A DNA stretch of 64,000 bases. Source: Cupriavidus cauae. GTDB taxonomy: Bacteria > Pseudomonadota > Gammaproteobacteria > Burkholderiales > Burkholderiaceae. The stretch is from assembly GCF_008632125.1 (NCBI RefSeq), contig NZ_VWRN01000010.1:31841-95840 (forward strand). Direction: 5' to 3'. The translations under genes were made by a program, and so were the position numbers. Positions 9,693 through 21,815 of the stretch are shown here, in pieces. The notes under the pieces are model-generated. The model did no database searches, had not been told where the DNA came from, and was given only the letters and a program-made list of their open reading frames with translations. Each line of letters begins with the position of its first letter. Position 1 is the first letter of the stretch.

Positions 9693-10205
9693 CTAGCCGC
9701 GTCCCTGGCGGTGCCGCGACAGCATCGTCTGCACCGCATCCCGCAGCGGCGAGTCCGGCAGCGTCTGCGCCAGTTCGCCGAGGCTGTTCAATCCGGCCGC
9801 CGGTACGCCGGTCTTCTTCGGCCGCTCGGCCGGCTCCACGTCCCAGTCGCCGCGCGCGACGTCGGGCTGCACCCGCACCTTGACCGCATCGATCCGCGCC
9901 CCGCGCTGCTGCAGCCGCGCCAGCAGGCTGGGTACAATCTGCCGCACCCGCGCCGCGGCGGCGCCGTGGGCCGCCAGCAGCAGCAGCGTGTTCGGCTGCC
10001 CCGGGCTGCGGGTGTCCTGGCGCACGCCGCCGATTGCGATGCCGGCGCGCATGCCGGGCGGCAGCAGGGCCATCACCTCGGCTTCCAGCGCGGCGAGCTC
10101 GCGCGCCGCCTGCATCAGCGAGGACATCGGTCCGGCCTTGGCCAGCCAGTCGTTCAGCGGCTTGGCGGAGGGCGTTTGCAGGGCGTGGTGGGTGAACAGG
10201 CGCAT
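9693..10205 (-). CDS. dciA: DUF721/DciA-family protein, probable helicase loader
   Basis: DciA proteins help load the replicative helicase DnaB in bacteria without DnaC. The 170-residue protein has an N-terminal segment HHALQTPSAKPLNDWL, then a helix, then a domain with LLLLAAHGAAAARVRQIVPSLL that fits the DUF721 core, where KH-like folds end in R-Q-x-x-P. I start it at MRLFTHHALQ, as an upstream in-frame ATG adds six atypical residues. Location between lpxC and secA supports the assignment. Family membership is inferred from motif and context. Confidence 0.75.
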   Translation of the reverse strand: MRLFTHHALQTPSAKPLNDWLAKAGPMSSLMQAARELAALEAEVMALLPPGMRAGIAIGGVRQDTRSPGQPNTLLLLAAHGAAAARVRQIVPSLLARLQQRGARIDAVKVRVQPDVARGDWDVEPAERPKKTGVPAAGLNSLGELAQTLPDSPLRDAVQTMLSRHRQGRG

Positions 10206-10505
10206 GCCGCATTCTAGCTCCAAGCCGGTCCAGGGCCAGCCCCGAGGCGGTCCCGAGCCGGCCCCAGGCGACGCGGGACTGGGTCCACGCGGTGCCGTGC
10301 CCGAGACACCGTGCCGGCACGGCCAGGACCGCCGCGCGGCGCATCGTGAACGGCGTGCGGACGGCGCCGGATCGCCCGCGGAACCGCCCGCCGCGCGTGA
10401 TAAACTCGGCGTTTTGCGCTAATCCTCTCTTCGCCACGCGCGCTTCCCGTCCGGCCCTTCGGCTCGGACGGCAGGACCGCAATCGTGCGCAGGTGACACC
10501 AATCG

Positions 10506-13280
<2,775 letters not shown>

Positions 13281-13326
13281 GCCCGCCGGCGGACACTGGG
13301 TATCGCATCGAAGCAAGGAATCGAAC

Positions 13327-14556
13327 ATGGCCGTCAACTTGCCGCTGCCGCAGGCAGAGAATCTGAAACCGGTCGCCGGCGTCGAGCTTGGCTGGGCTGA
13401 AGCGGGCATCCGCAAGGCCAATCGCAAGGACGTGCTGGTGGTGCGCCTGGCCGAAGGCAGCACCGTGGCGGGCGTCTTCACGCGCAACCGCTTCTGCGCC
13501 GCGCCGGTGCAGGTCTGCCGCGAGCATCTGGCGGCCGGCCGCGGCATCCGCGCGCTGGTGATCAACACCGGCAACGCCAATGCCGGCACCGGCGAACCGG
13601 GCCTGGCCAACGCACGCGCGACCTGCGACGCGGTCGCCGGCGCGCTGGGCATCGGCGCCGACCAGGTGCTGCCGTTCTCGACCGGCGTGATTCTCGAACC
13701 GTTGCCGATGGACCGGCTGCTGGCCGGCGTGCCCAAGGCGATCGCCAACGCGCGCGAGGACAACTGGCTGGCGGCGGCCGAATCGATCATGACCACCGAC
13801 ACGCAGCCGAAGGCCGCGTCGCGCACGGTCCAGATCGGCGGCAAGACCGTCACGCTGACCGGCATCAGCAAGGGCGCCGGCATGATCCGTCCGAATATGG
13901 CGACGATGCTGGGCTTCATCGCCACCGATGCGACGGTGGCCCAGCCGGTGCTGCAGGCGCTGGTGTCGCACGCGGCCGATCATTCGTTCAACAGCATCAC
14001 GATCGACGGCGATACCTCGACCAACGATTCCTTCGTGCTGATCGCCACCGGCCGCGCCGGCGCGCCCGCGATCGAACGCGCCGACGGTGCGGAGTTCACG
14101 GCGCTGCGCGATGCGGTGACGTCGCTGGCGCAGGAACTCGCGCAGATGATCGTGCGCGACGGCGAAGGCGCCACCAAGCTGATGACGATCCAGGTCGAGG
14201 GCGGACGCGATGTCGCCGAGTGCCGGCAGATCGCCTATGCGGTCGCCCACTCGCCGCTGGTCAAGACCGCGTTCTACGCCTCGGATCCCAATCTGGGCCG
14301 GATCCTGGCCGCGGTCGGCTACGCCGGCGTCGACGACCTCGATGTCGGAGGCGTCAACCTGTGGCTCGACGATGTCTGGGTCGCCAGGGACGGCGGCCGC
14401 CACCCCGACTACCGCGAGGAAGACGGCCAGCGCGTGATGAAGCAGGCCGAGATCACGGTGCGCATCGCGCTCGGCCGCGGCAATGCCACGGCCACGGTCT
14501 GGACCTGCGACCTGTCGCACGACTACGTATCGATCAACGCGGACTATCGTTCCTGA
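13327..14556 (+). CDS. argJ: Bifunctional ornithine acetyltransferase / N-acetylglutamate synthase ArgJ
   Basis: ArgJ recycles the acetyl group from N-acetylornithine to glutamate in arginine synthesis. The precursor self-cleaves before a nucleophilic threonine, here T193 in the segment [16 protein letters not shown] (cut between A192 and T193). The C-terminal block [16 protein letters not shown] and the extreme C-terminus [11 protein letters not shown] match the family. The 409 residues are normal. It is the next gene after secA, 46 bp downstream. Whether it also makes N-acetylglutamate from acetyl-CoA cannot be seen from sequence. Confidence 0.97.
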   Translation: MAVNLPLPQAENLKPVAGVELGWAEAGIRKANRKDVLVVRLAEGSTVAGVFTRNRFCAAPVQVCREHLAAGRGIRALVINTGNANAGTGEPGLANARATCDAVAGALGIGADQVLPFSTGVILEPLPMDRLLAGVPKAIANAREDNWLAAAESIMTTDTQPKAASRTVQIGGKTVTLTGISKGAGMIRPNMATMLGFIATDATVAQPVLQALVSHAADHSFNSITIDGDTSTNDSFVLIATGRAGAPAIERADGAEFTALRDAVTSLAQELAQMIVRDGEGATKLMTIQVEGGRDVAECRQIAYAVAHSPLVKTAFYASDPNLGRILAAVGYAGVDDLDVGGVNLWLDDVWVARDGGRHPDYREEDGQRVMKQAEITVRIALGRGNATATVWTCDLSHDYVSINADYRS

Positions 14557-14718
14557 TCGTTGTAAGGCGATGCCTTGCCGCCTGGCGAGGCATCGTTCGA
14601 ACGATGGCGGCGGAGTCCTTTGGCGAGATCGCCATCGCCATCGCTATCGCTATCACGCATCGCCCCGCCATCCCGGCCGTTCCGCTTCTCCCATCCCCCG
14701 CCTCTCCGGATTGCCGCC

Positions 14719-15618
14719 ATGTCCGATCTTGCCTCCCGTCTCGACCAATTTCTCGCCCGGCTCGAACAGTGGCTGCCACCGCAGCTGACCGAGGCGGACT
14801 GGCAGCAGGCCGTCGCCTTCCGCTGGCGCAAGCGGCAGAGCCTGTTCGGCAATATCGGCTATCTGCAGGCGATCCGGCAGCTGCCGCCGATCCATCTGGA
14901 CGACCTGAAGAACATCGAGCGCCAGAAGGACGCCATCGTCGCCAATACGCGCCAGTTCGTGCACAAGCTGCCGGCCAACAACGTGCTGCTGACCGGCGCG
15001 CGCGGCACCGGCAAGTCGTCGCTGATCAAGGCCTGCCTGAACGCCTTCGTGGATGAGGGGCTGCGCCTGGTGGAAGTCGACAAGGCCGATCTCGGCGACC
15101 TGGGCGATATCGTCGAGCAGCTGACGCAGCGGCCGGAACGCTTCGTGATCTTCTGCGACGACCTGTCGTTCGAGGACGGCGAATCGGGCTACAAGTCGCT
15201 GAAGTCGGCGCTCGACGGCTCGGTGGCCGCGCAGTCGGACAACGTGCTGGTCTACGCCACCTCGAACCGCCGCCATCTGCTGCCCGAATACATGAAGGAC
15301 AACGAGGGCTACCGGCACACCGACGATGGCGAGATCCATCCGGGCGAGGTGGTCGAGGAAAAGATCTCGCTGTCCGAGCGCTTTGGGCTGTGGCTGTCGT
15401 TCTATCCGCCGAAGCAGGACGAATACCTGAACATCGTCGCGCACTGGCTGCGACAGTTCGGCTGCAGCGACGACGATATCGCCGCGGCGCGCGGCGATGC
15501 GCTGGTCTGGGCCCTGGAGCGCGGCTCGCGCTCGGGCCGCGTCGCGTGGCAGTTCGCGCGCGACTGGGGCGGCAAGCACGGCAGGCCTTACGGTACCCAT
15601 CAGGGCGAGCCGGCATGA
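14719..15618 (+). CDS. DUF815-family AAA+ ATPase
   Basis: A predicted cytoplasmic P-loop ATPase of COG2607/DUF815, 299 residues. Walker A is GARGTGKS (93-100), Walker B the VIFCDDLSFE segment, and a sensor-1-like VYATSNRRHLLPE follows. A lid with EKISLSERFGLWLSFY is conserved in the family. I start it at MSDLASRLDQ, because the upstream extension is Pro/Ser-rich and unlike the family. The stop overlaps the start of the Nudix gene by 4 bp, so both are made from one message. The biological role of the family is not settled. Confidence 0.88.
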   Translation: MSDLASRLDQFLARLEQWLPPQLTEADWQQAVAFRWRKRQSLFGNIGYLQAIRQLPPIHLDDLKNIERQKDAIVANTRQFVHKLPANNVLLTGARGTGKSSLIKACLNAFVDEGLRLVEVDKADLGDLGDIVEQLTQRPERFVIFCDDLSFEDGESGYKSLKSALDGSVAAQSDNVLVYATSNRRHLLPEYMKDNEGYRHTDDGEIHPGEVVEEKISLSERFGLWLSFYPPKQDEYLNIVAHWLRQFGCSDDDIAAARGDALVWALERGSRSGRVAWQFARDWGGKHGRPYGTHQGEPA

Positions 15619-16019
15619 GCGGCGCGCGCAAGGTCACCGAGGTCGCGGTCGGCGTGCTGGTACGCCCGGATGGCCGCTTCCTGCTGGCGCAAAGGCCGGC
15701 CGGCAAGCCTTACGAGGGCTACTGGGAATTTCCGGGCGGCAAGCTCGAAGCGGGCGAGTCGGTCGAAGCGGCGCTGGCGCGCGAGCTGCACGAGGAATTG
15801 GGGCTGGACATCACGGCCTCGACGCGCTGGCACGTGCTCGAGCACGATTACCCGCACGCCTATGTGCGGCTGCACTTCTGCAAGGTCACCGGCTGGGCCG
15901 GCGAGCCGGTCGGGCGCGAAGGCCAGGCGTTCTCGTGGGAGCAGGTGCCCGTCACCGTCGGCCCCTTGCTGCCGGCGACGATTCCGGTGGTCGAGTGGTT
16001 GGGGGAGGAGGCGGCCTGA
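15615..16019 (+). CDS. mutT: MutT-type Nudix hydrolase (8-oxo-dGTP diphosphatase)
   Basis: This 134-residue protein has a complete Nudix box at residues 42-64 (GKLEAGESV up to RELHEELGL), with the metal-binding REXXEE. The tail VPVTVGPLLPATIPVVEWL resembles MutT proteins that remove 8-oxo-dGTP from the nucleotide pool. The start is set by the ATGA overlap with the DUF815 ATPase gene. A strong intrinsic terminator follows within about 60 bp. Activity on 8-oxo-dGTP is inferred from length and similarity; other Nudix substrates are possible. Confidence 0.85.
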   Translation: MSGARKVTEVAVGVLVRPDGRFLLAQRPAGKPYEGYWEFPGGKLEAGESVEAALARELHEELGLDITASTRWHVLEHDYPHAYVRLHFCKVTGWAGEPVGREGQAFSWEQVPVTVGPLLPATIPVVEWLGEEAA

Positions 16020-16072
16020 GGGCTGCGAGGCGGACTGAGGGCTGAGTGGCGGGCTGAGAACCGAGCGCCTGG

Positions 16073-16098
16073 CTGAGCGTGGGCGCTCAGTTTTTTTT
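16073..16098 (+). terminator. Intrinsic terminator after mutT
   Basis: A 7-bp stem, ctgagcg with cgctcag, closes a 4-nt loop and is followed by eight T residues. It ends the plus-strand run argJ-DUF815-mutT before the convergent yacG gene. The flanking DNA up to yacG is full of imperfect copies of GCTCAGTCGTC. Confidence 0.85.
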
Positions 16099-16162
16099 CG
16101 CCGTCACCCATCCATCGCTCAGCCGTCATTCAGTCGATATTCAGCCGTCGCTCAGTCGTCGC

Positions 16163-16351
16163 TCAGTCGTCGTCCCGGTCCTGCTGGTCCTCTGCCGGAT
16201 TGGCCGGCTTGCCCTCGATCACGTATTTCTCGGCGGCCCAGGCGCCCAGGTCGATCTGCTTGCAACGTTCGGAGCAGAAGGGGCGGAACTTGTTTTCCGG
16301 CGCCCAGACCACGTCCTTGCCACAGGTCGGGCATTTGACTACGGATGGCAT
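16163..16351 (-). CDS. yacG: DNA gyrase inhibitor YacG
   Basis: YacG is a small zinc protein that binds GyrB and inhibits gyrase. The 62-residue protein has the four zinc cysteines C7, C10, C26 and C30 (CPTCGK and [14 protein letters not shown]), the family signature. The acidic C-terminus ending in three Asp is typical of the relaxed tail. It follows zapD with a 6-bp gap, the order found in many proteobacteria (coaE-zapD-yacG). Confidence 0.93.
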   Translation of the reverse strand: MPSVVKCPTCGKDVVWAPENKFRPFCSERCKQIDLGAWAAEKYVIEGKPANPAEDQQDRDDD

Positions 16352-16357
16352 GGCAAA

Positions 16358-17116
16358 TCAGAAATTGCAGAGTTTGAGCAGGAAGGGGATGTCGGCGTCG
16401 ACCGAGCGCGGTCGCATGTCGCCGTCCTGCTGGGTGAAGCGCACCCACAGCATGTACTTGTTGGCGCTCATCTCGGGGATGAAGGCCAGCAGCGAATCGT
16501 CGAGCAGCACCTGCATCAGCTGGTAGCTGCGGCCGGACAGCATCTGCTGATAGCTGCCGCCGGTGGCGATGACCTTGCCGCTCTGTCCCGACTCGCGCAG
16601 CAGCCGCAGCACGGCGTCGGTGCCCACGCGCAGCGGAATCAGCGGCCGTACCCACTTCAGGATGTCGGCGCGCCGTTCCTCGGCCGGCCGGTGCTGCCAG
16701 GCATAGTACGAGGGCAAATCGAACTCGCAGGTGCCGCCGGGAATGATCGCGCGGCTGCGGATGCTGGTCAGCCACTCGTTGTCGGTCAGCAGCTGGCCCG
16801 CCTTGCCGACGGTCTGGTTCAGCTGCGCGATGGCCTGCTCGAGTTCGCCGATCACCGCGTCCAGCGTCTGCTGGTCGATCTGCGGACTCGAGCGCAGCGC
16901 GCTGAGCGCCTGCCGCTGGCGATCGAGTTCCTTGATCAGATCGGTTTTCAGGTCGGCGCGGCCAGCGACGTCGATGATCTCGAACAGCGTGGTCAGCGCG
17001 ACATGATGCTGCAGCGCATGTTCCTGTCCGAGAAAGTAATCCAGCCGATCGAACAGGTCCTCCAGACGCAGGAGTGTCCTGATGCGTTCGTTGAAAGGAT
17101 ATTCGTACAGAATCAA
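16358..17116 (-). CDS. zapD: Cell division protein ZapD
   Basis: ZapD binds the C-terminal tail of FtsZ and bundles its filaments. The 252-residue protein starts [19 protein letters not shown] and contains [23 protein letters not shown] and the basic [14 protein letters not shown] segment, all characteristic of the family. It is followed closely by yacG. A good promoter lies about 150 bp upstream, so its leader is long and contains a hairpin (gcatgcga with tcgcatgc, 17219-17237). Confidence 0.95.
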   Translation of the reverse strand: MILYEYPFNERIRTLLRLEDLFDRLDYFLGQEHALQHHVALTTLFEIIDVAGRADLKTDLIKELDRQRQALSALRSSPQIDQQTLDAVIGELEQAIAQLNQTVGKAGQLLTDNEWLTSIRSRAIIPGGTCEFDLPSYYAWQHRPAEERRADILKWVRPLIPLRVGTDAVLRLLRESGQSGKVIATGGSYQQMLSGRSYQLMQVLLDDSLLAFIPEMSANKYMLWVRFTQQDGDMRPRSVDADIPFLLKLCNF

Positions 17117-17273
17117 GGGGAAGTCCGTGCAGCGCGGCGTCGGCCAGCTTGCCGGCCCGGTGCTGGATTCGACAGACGAATCGGCTCAGGCGGGCGCGCG
17201 AGGCGATCGGTACAGAATGCATGCGAAGCTCGCATGCGGCCGTATGCATGCACTTGGCAGCATATTCCAACGC

Positions 17274-17302
17274 ATTCTATGCGAGACAGCGCGCAAGGAC
17301 AA
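17274..17302 (-). promoter_or_regulatory. Sigma70-type promoter for zapD-yacG
   Basis: On the minus strand the sequence reads TTGTCC, 17 bp, TAGAAT, a good match to the -35 and -10 consensus with ideal spacing. Transcription would begin near 17267 and give a leader of about 150 nt before zapD. This implies zapD-yacG can be expressed apart from the pil genes. Confidence 0.6.
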
Positions 17303-17307
17303 TGAAA

Positions 17308-17333
17308 CGCCGCCGATGGTGCCCTCGGCGGCG
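17308..17333 (-). terminator. Hairpin between coaE and zapD
   Basis: A 9-bp inverted repeat (cgccgccga with tcggcggcg, loop of 8) follows coaE on the minus strand. The tail is GTTTCATT, not a clean T run, so termination would be partial. It sits just upstream of the zapD promoter, consistent with separating the two transcripts. Confidence 0.45.
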
Positions 17334-17365
17334 CCTGATGCGAAGCGTTTGGCGAAGCGAGCGTG

Positions 17366-18007
17366 TCAGGGATGCTCAGCGCGTGGCGGCGTGCGCGACG
17401 CGGGCTGCATCGCGCGATAGCGGCGATCGAGCGTCTCGACCTGCGGCGGCAGCGCCTCGACCGGTCCATCGTTGTCGATCACATCGTCGGCGACCGCCAG
17501 CCGCTGCGCGCGCGTGGCCTGCCTGGCCATGATGGCCTCGACCTGCTCGCGCGAGAAGCCGTTGCGCGCCATCACGCGGGTGATCTGCGTCGCTTCGCTG
17601 CAGTCGACCACCAGCACGCGATCGACGCGCTCGCGCCAGCGGCCCGATTCGACCAGCAGCGGTACCACGTGGATCAGATAGGGATGGGCGCCGCCGGCGC
17701 GGATCCGGGCCGCGCGCTGCTCGGTGACCTCGCGGATCAGCGGATGCGTGATCGCTTCGAGCCGGGCCTTCGCCGTTGGATCGGAGAACACGAGCGCGCG
17801 CATCGCGTCGCGGTCCATCGCGCCGTCGGCGCGCAGACACGTGGGGCCGAAAGCCTCGACCAGCGCGGGAATCGCCGCGCCGCCGGGCGCGGTGATCTCG
17901 TGCGCGATCAGATCGGTATCGATCAGCGCGGCGCCGCGCTCGGCAAACAGATCGGCGACGCGGCTCTTGCCGGAGCCGATGCCCCCGGTCAATCCGATTT
18001 CCAGCAT
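17366..18007 (-). CDS. coaE: Dephospho-CoA kinase CoaE
   Basis: CoaE phosphorylates dephospho-CoA in the last step of coenzyme A synthesis. The 213-residue protein begins with the P-loop [11 protein letters not shown] (residues 5-15), followed by the acceptor region [12 protein letters not shown] and the lid segment near [18 protein letters not shown]. Length and order are typical. It follows pilD across about 100 bp, part of the conserved pilBCD-coaE-zapD-yacG block. Confidence 0.96.
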   Translation of the reverse strand: MLEIGLTGGIGSGKSRVADLFAERGAALIDTDLIAHEITAPGGAAIPALVEAFGPTCLRADGAMDRDAMRALVFSDPTAKARLEAITHPLIREVTEQRAARIRAGGAHPYLIHVVPLLVESGRWRERVDRVLVVDCSEATQITRVMARNGFSREQVEAIMARQATRAQRLAVADDVIDNDGPVEALPPQVETLDRRYRAMQPASRTPPRAEHP

Positions 18008-18111
18008 ATGTCTCCAGGGTGAATGGGGCGTTGTTGGGGCATTGTCGGGGCGCTATCGGTGCGCTGGTGGTGCGTTGTTGCGGCGTTCGACAGGGGCGTT
18101 GTCGGCACGGG

Positions 18112-19053
18112 TCAGTGATTCACCATCGCACCCGCTTCGATGGCGGCGCCCGGCGCCAATGCCGGCAGCACCCAGTCGGCGCCGGCGAACAGCACCAGCA
18201 GTCCGGCGCCGGCAATGAACGGGCCGAACGGAAACGGCGTATCGCGATCGTGGCGGCGCAGCGCGATCTTGGCAAGACCGTACACCAGCCCGACCACCGA
18301 CGATACCAGCACCAGCGCGGGCAGCGCCTGCCAGCCGAACCAGGCGCCCAGCGCTGCCATCAGCTTGAAGTCGCCATAGCCCATGCCTTCCTTGCCGCGC
18401 AGCAGCTTGAACAGCCAGTAGGTAGTCCACAGCAGCAGGTAGCCGGCGGCCGCGCCGATCACCGCATCGGCGATCGGCGCGAACACGCCCATCAGGTTCA
18501 GCAGCAGGCCAAGCCACAACAGCGGCTGCGTGATCTGGTCAGGCAGCAGTTGCGTGTCGGCATCGATCAGCGCCAGCGACAGCAGCGACCAGATCAGCAC
18601 CATCGCGGCCAGGGCCTGCCAGGTCGGCCCGAAATGCCAGGCGGCCAGCGCGCACAGCGCCGCGCTGGCCAGCTCGACGGCGGGATAGCGCAGGCCGATC
18701 GGCTTCCGGCAGGCCGAGCAGCGGCCGCGCAGCAGCAGATAGCCGAGCACCGGGATGTTCTCCCACGGGGCGATCGCATGGCCGCAGTGCGGGCACGACG
18801 AGCGCGGCACCACGAGGTCGTAGCGTTCCGGGTAGGGCGCGGGCTCGTGGCGCAGCGCGGCCAGATAATTGGCCTCGTCGCGCTCCATCATGCGCGGCAG
18901 CCGATGCACGACCACGTTCAGGAAGCTGCCGACCACCAGCCCCAGCAGCGCCGCCGCGCCCAGCAGGAACCACGGCGGCAGCGCGGCCAGCGCGGCGATG
19001 GTCCAGGTGCCGGCCGGCATGGCCGCGTTCCAGTTCGACAGGAAGCCTTGCAT
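18112..19053 (-). CDS. pilD: Prepilin peptidase / N-methyltransferase PilD
   Basis: PilD is the inner-membrane aspartyl protease that cuts the leader from type IV prepilins and methylates the new N-terminus. The 313-residue protein has many membrane segments, the cytoplasmic zinc loop with CPHC (87-90) and CSAC (112-115), and catalytic aspartates D164 (LIDADTQLLPD) and D228 (GMGYGDFK). The gap to pilC is 1 bp, so translation is coupled. All catalytic elements are intact. Confidence 0.95.
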   Translation of the reverse strand: MQGFLSNWNAAMPAGTWTIAALAALPPWFLLGAAALLGLVVGSFLNVVVHRLPRMMERDEANYLAALRHEPAPYPERYDLVVPRSSCPHCGHAIAPWENIPVLGYLLLRGRCSACRKPIGLRYPAVELASAALCALAAWHFGPTWQALAAMVLIWSLLSLALIDADTQLLPDQITQPLLWLGLLLNLMGVFAPIADAVIGAAAGYLLLWTTYWLFKLLRGKEGMGYGDFKLMAALGAWFGWQALPALVLVSSVVGLVYGLAKIALRRHDRDTPFPFGPFIAGAGLLVLFAGADWVLPALAPGAAIEAGAMVNH

Positions 19054-19054
19054 C

Positions 19055-20179
19055 TCAGACCACCTGCGCCAGCTTGAAGATCGGTAGATACATCGCGATC
19101 ACCAGCCCGCCGATCAGCACGCCCAGCACCACGACGATCAGCGGCTCGACCATCCCGGCCACCGCGGCGACGCCCTCGTCGACCTCGCGCTCGCAGCATT
19201 GCGCGACGTGCAGCAGCATCGTGTCGAGCGCACCGGATTCCTCGCCGATGCGCGTCATCTGCAGCGCCATCGGGTCGAACACGGCGCTGGCGCGCATCGC
19301 CGTGGCCAGGCTGGCGCCACAGCGCACGGCGCGTTCGATCTGCCGGGTGGCGTCGCGATACACGCGATTGCCGGACGCCCCCGCGACCAGCGCCATCGCC
19401 TCCACGACGGGCGTGCCCGCGGCGGACAGCGTCGCGAGCGTGCGCGTCCAGCGCGCCACCGCCGCCTTGCGCAGCAGCGGACCGGCCAGCGGCAACAGCA
19501 GCAGCGCCCGATCGCGCGCATGGCGCAGCGGCGGCGAGCGGTCCAGCGCATGCCGCAGGCCCAGCCAGGCCAGCGGCGGCAGCGCCAGCAGCCACTGCCA
19601 ATGCACGACGAAGCCGTCGGACAGCGCGATGACGAATTGCGTCGGCGTCGGCAGTTGCGCGCCGGCGCCGAAGCCGACGAAGACCTGCTTGAAGGCCGGA
19701 ATCACGAACAGCATCAGGATCGTCGTCACGGCGGCGGCCACCGCGAGCACCACCAGCGGATAGCGCAGCGCGGCGCGTACCTGACGGCGCAGCGCGATTG
19801 CTTGTTCCTGGCAGGCACACAGCCTGTCGAGCATCCCGCCCAGCGCGCCGCCTTGCTCGCCGGCGTCGACCAGGCTGCAGTACAGCGCATCGAACGTGCG
19901 GGGATGCCGGCGCATGGCCTGGGCGAGGCTGCTGCCGCTTTCGATGTCGCCGCGCAACTGCGCCAGCAGGGCGCGCCAGGCCGGATCGCCGTGGCCGCGC
20001 GCGATGATGTCGAGCGCCGGCAGCAGCGGCACGCCGGCACCCAGCAGCGTCGACAGCTGGCGCGTGAAGCGGGCAATGTCCTCGGCACGGATTCGTGGTG
20101 GCGCGATCGTGCGCGCCACGGCGGGGCGGCGGACTGCGGCGCGCGGAGCGGGGGCCGCCATGTTGGACCCGGATGGCAT
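19055..20179 (-). CDS. pilC: Type IV pilus inner-membrane platform protein PilC
   Basis: PilC is the polytopic platform protein on which pilus subunits are assembled by the PilB ATPase. The protein has two copies of the T2SF/GspF domain: one after the segment FTRQLSTLLGAGVPLLPALD, one in the C-terminal half with WTRTLATLSAAGTPVVEAM. Three membrane helices are visible, ending in VVVLGVLIGGLVIAMYLPIF. I start at MPSGSN, 20 bp after pilB; an internal MAAPAP is an alternative. At 374 residues it is slightly short, mostly at the N-terminus. Confidence 0.92.
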   Translation of the reverse strand: MPSGSNMAAPAPRAAVRRPAVARTIAPPRIRAEDIARFTRQLSTLLGAGVPLLPALDIIARGHGDPAWRALLAQLRGDIESGSSLAQAMRRHPRTFDALYCSLVDAGEQGGALGGMLDRLCACQEQAIALRRQVRAALRYPLVVLAVAAAVTTILMLFVIPAFKQVFVGFGAGAQLPTPTQFVIALSDGFVVHWQWLLALPPLAWLGLRHALDRSPPLRHARDRALLLLPLAGPLLRKAAVARWTRTLATLSAAGTPVVEAMALVAGASGNRVYRDATRQIERAVRCGASLATAMRASAVFDPMALQMTRIGEESGALDTMLLHVAQCCEREVDEGVAAVAGMVEPLIVVVLGVLIGGLVIAMYLPIFKLAQVV

Positions 20180-20199
20180 GATCGTTCGGTCGATCTTCG

Positions 20200-21453
20200 T
20201 TATGGATTGGTGGTCGCCAGCACCTCGGCCAGCGAGGTCGTGCCCGCCCTGACCTTGAGCAGCCCGGCCTCGCGCAACGATAGCACGCCCTCGCGGCGCG
20301 CCTGCTGCGCCAGCGCGCGCGTACTGCCGCGCGACAGGATGATGCCCTGCATCGCGTCGGAGACCGGCATTACCTGGTGGATGCCGCAGCGCCCGCGGTA
20401 GCCGCTGCCGCGGCAGGCGGCGCAGCCGACCGGCTGGCAGGGCTGCCAGTTGCCATCGAGCAGGGCGTCCGCGAAGCCCGCCTCGCGCAGCGTGGCCAGC
20501 GGCACCGGGCCGGGCCGTTTGCAGGGGCACAGCATGCGGGCCAGCCGCTGCGCGGTGATGACCAGCACGCTGGCGGCCAGATGGAAGGGCGCGACGCCAA
20601 GCTGCGCCAGCCGTGTCAGCGTGCCCGGCGCATCGTTGGTATGCAGCGTCGACAGGACCAGATGGCCGGTCTGCGCGGCCTTGACCGCGATATCGGCGGT
20701 CTCGGCGTCGCGGATCTCGCCGACCATGATCACGTCCGGGTCCTGACGCAGCAACGCGCGCAGCACGGCCGGAAAGTTCAGGCCGACCTTGTCGTGGATA
20801 TTGACCTGGTTGATGCCGGCCAGCTGGATCTCTGCTGGGTCCTCGGCCGTCGAGATATTGCGCTCGTCCTGGTTCAGCAGATTGAGAAAGGCGTACAGCG
20901 AGACGGTCTTGCCGCTGCCAGTCGGGCCGGTGACCAGCACCATGCCGTGCGGACGGCGCAGACGCTCCAGCAGCACGGCGAGCTGCGCCGGCTCGAAGCC
21001 GAGGCCGTCCATGTCGAGCCGCACGTTCGAGGCGTCCAGCATGCGCAGCACGATCTTCTCGCCGAACAGCGTCGGCAGCGTGGATACGCGCAGGTCGACG
21101 GCCCGCGTCGCCGCGCCCTGCGGCCCCGCATCGCCGTCGCGCCGCGGCACCACGAAGCGCATGCGGCCATCCTGGGGCACACGCTTCTCGGCGATGTCGA
21201 GCCGCGCCAGCACCTTGATTCGTGTCGCGATGCGGTCGCGAATGTCCAGCGGCGGGCGCGCGACCTCGTGCAGCAGTCCATCGATGCGAAAGCGTACGCG
21301 GTAGAAGCCTTCGTACGGTTCGAAGTGCAGGTCCGAGGCGCCGCGCCGGCAGGCCTCGGTCAGCAGCGTCTGGACGAAGCGCACGACCGGCGCATCATCG
21401 GCCGAGGGCATGGCGGGGTCGTATTCGATCGGCGCATCGGCGGTGGCGATCAT
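20200..21453 (-). CDS. pilB: Type IV pilus assembly ATPase PilB (short form)
   Basis: PilB is the hexameric ATPase powering pilus extension. The 417 residues hold the conserved N2 part (DLHFEPYEGFYRVRFRIDG), Walker A GPTGSGKT (176-183), the Asp box, Walker B VGEIRDAETADIA and His box LSTLHTNDAPGTL. A tetracysteine zinc module follows (CPC ... CAACRGSGYRGRCG). Usual PilB proteins are near 560 residues; this one lacks the N-terminal domain of about 150 residues. No frame continues it upstream. It is first in the pil block, about 230 bp from the tRNA terminator. Confidence 0.9.
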   Translation of the reverse strand: MIATADAPIEYDPAMPSADDAPVVRFVQTLLTEACRRGASDLHFEPYEGFYRVRFRIDGLLHEVARPPLDIRDRIATRIKVLARLDIAEKRVPQDGRMRFVVPRRDGDAGPQGAATRAVDLRVSTLPTLFGEKIVLRMLDASNVRLDMDGLGFEPAQLAVLLERLRRPHGMVLVTGPTGSGKTVSLYAFLNLLNQDERNISTAEDPAEIQLAGINQVNIHDKVGLNFPAVLRALLRQDPDVIMVGEIRDAETADIAVKAAQTGHLVLSTLHTNDAPGTLTRLAQLGVAPFHLAASVLVITAQRLARMLCPCKRPGPVPLATLREAGFADALLDGNWQPCQPVGCAACRGSGYRGRCGIHQVMPVSDAMQGIILSRGSTRALAQQARREGVLSLREAGLLKVRAGTTSLAEVLATTNP

Positions 21454-21680
21454 GGCGAGGCAGGGCGCAGTGGAGGAGTGGCCCAGTGTGCGACGCGCCG
21501 GCCGGGGACGGGAATGCGCGCAGTCTCAAAATGGAATGGCCGGCGCGATGTGGCGTACCTGCCCGGTCCTTGCCCTGGTACCTGCGTAATCGTGGCGTGC
21601 AGCAGCCTGCCAAAACGAAGGGCGTGCCGAAATGCCGCGGCGCCGGCAGCGATGCGACGACACGTCCAACGCACCAAAGC

Positions 21681-21710
21681 AAAAGGGCCGTGCATCGCTG
21701 CACGGCCCTT
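21681..21710 (-). terminator. Intrinsic terminator after tRNA-Pro
   Basis: A 12-bp perfect stem (aagggccgtgca with tgcacggccctt, 4-nt loop) lies 10 bp past the tRNA 3' end and is followed by TTTTGC on the minus strand. It ends the ispB-tRNA transcript before pilB. Confidence 0.85.
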
Positions 21711-21719
21711 CTGAAAAAC

Positions 21720-21796
21720 TGGTCGGGGTGAGAGGATTCGAACCTCCGGCCTCTACGTCCCGAACGTAGCGCTCTACCAGGCTAAGCTACACCCCG
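21720..21796 (-). tRNA. tRNA-Pro (anticodon CGG)
   Basis: The minus-strand sequence folds as a cloverleaf: acceptor CGGGGTG with CACCCCG, discriminator A, and CCA encoded in the gene. The anticodon stem CTACG/CGTAG holds the loop TTCGGGA, so the anticodon is CGG, reading proline codon CCG. The T loop GGTTCGAATCC is canonical. CCG is a frequent codon in this GC-rich DNA. It lies 20 bp after ispB. Confidence 0.97.
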
Positions 21797-21815
21797 TTTT
21801 TTGTTCCCCGCCGCG

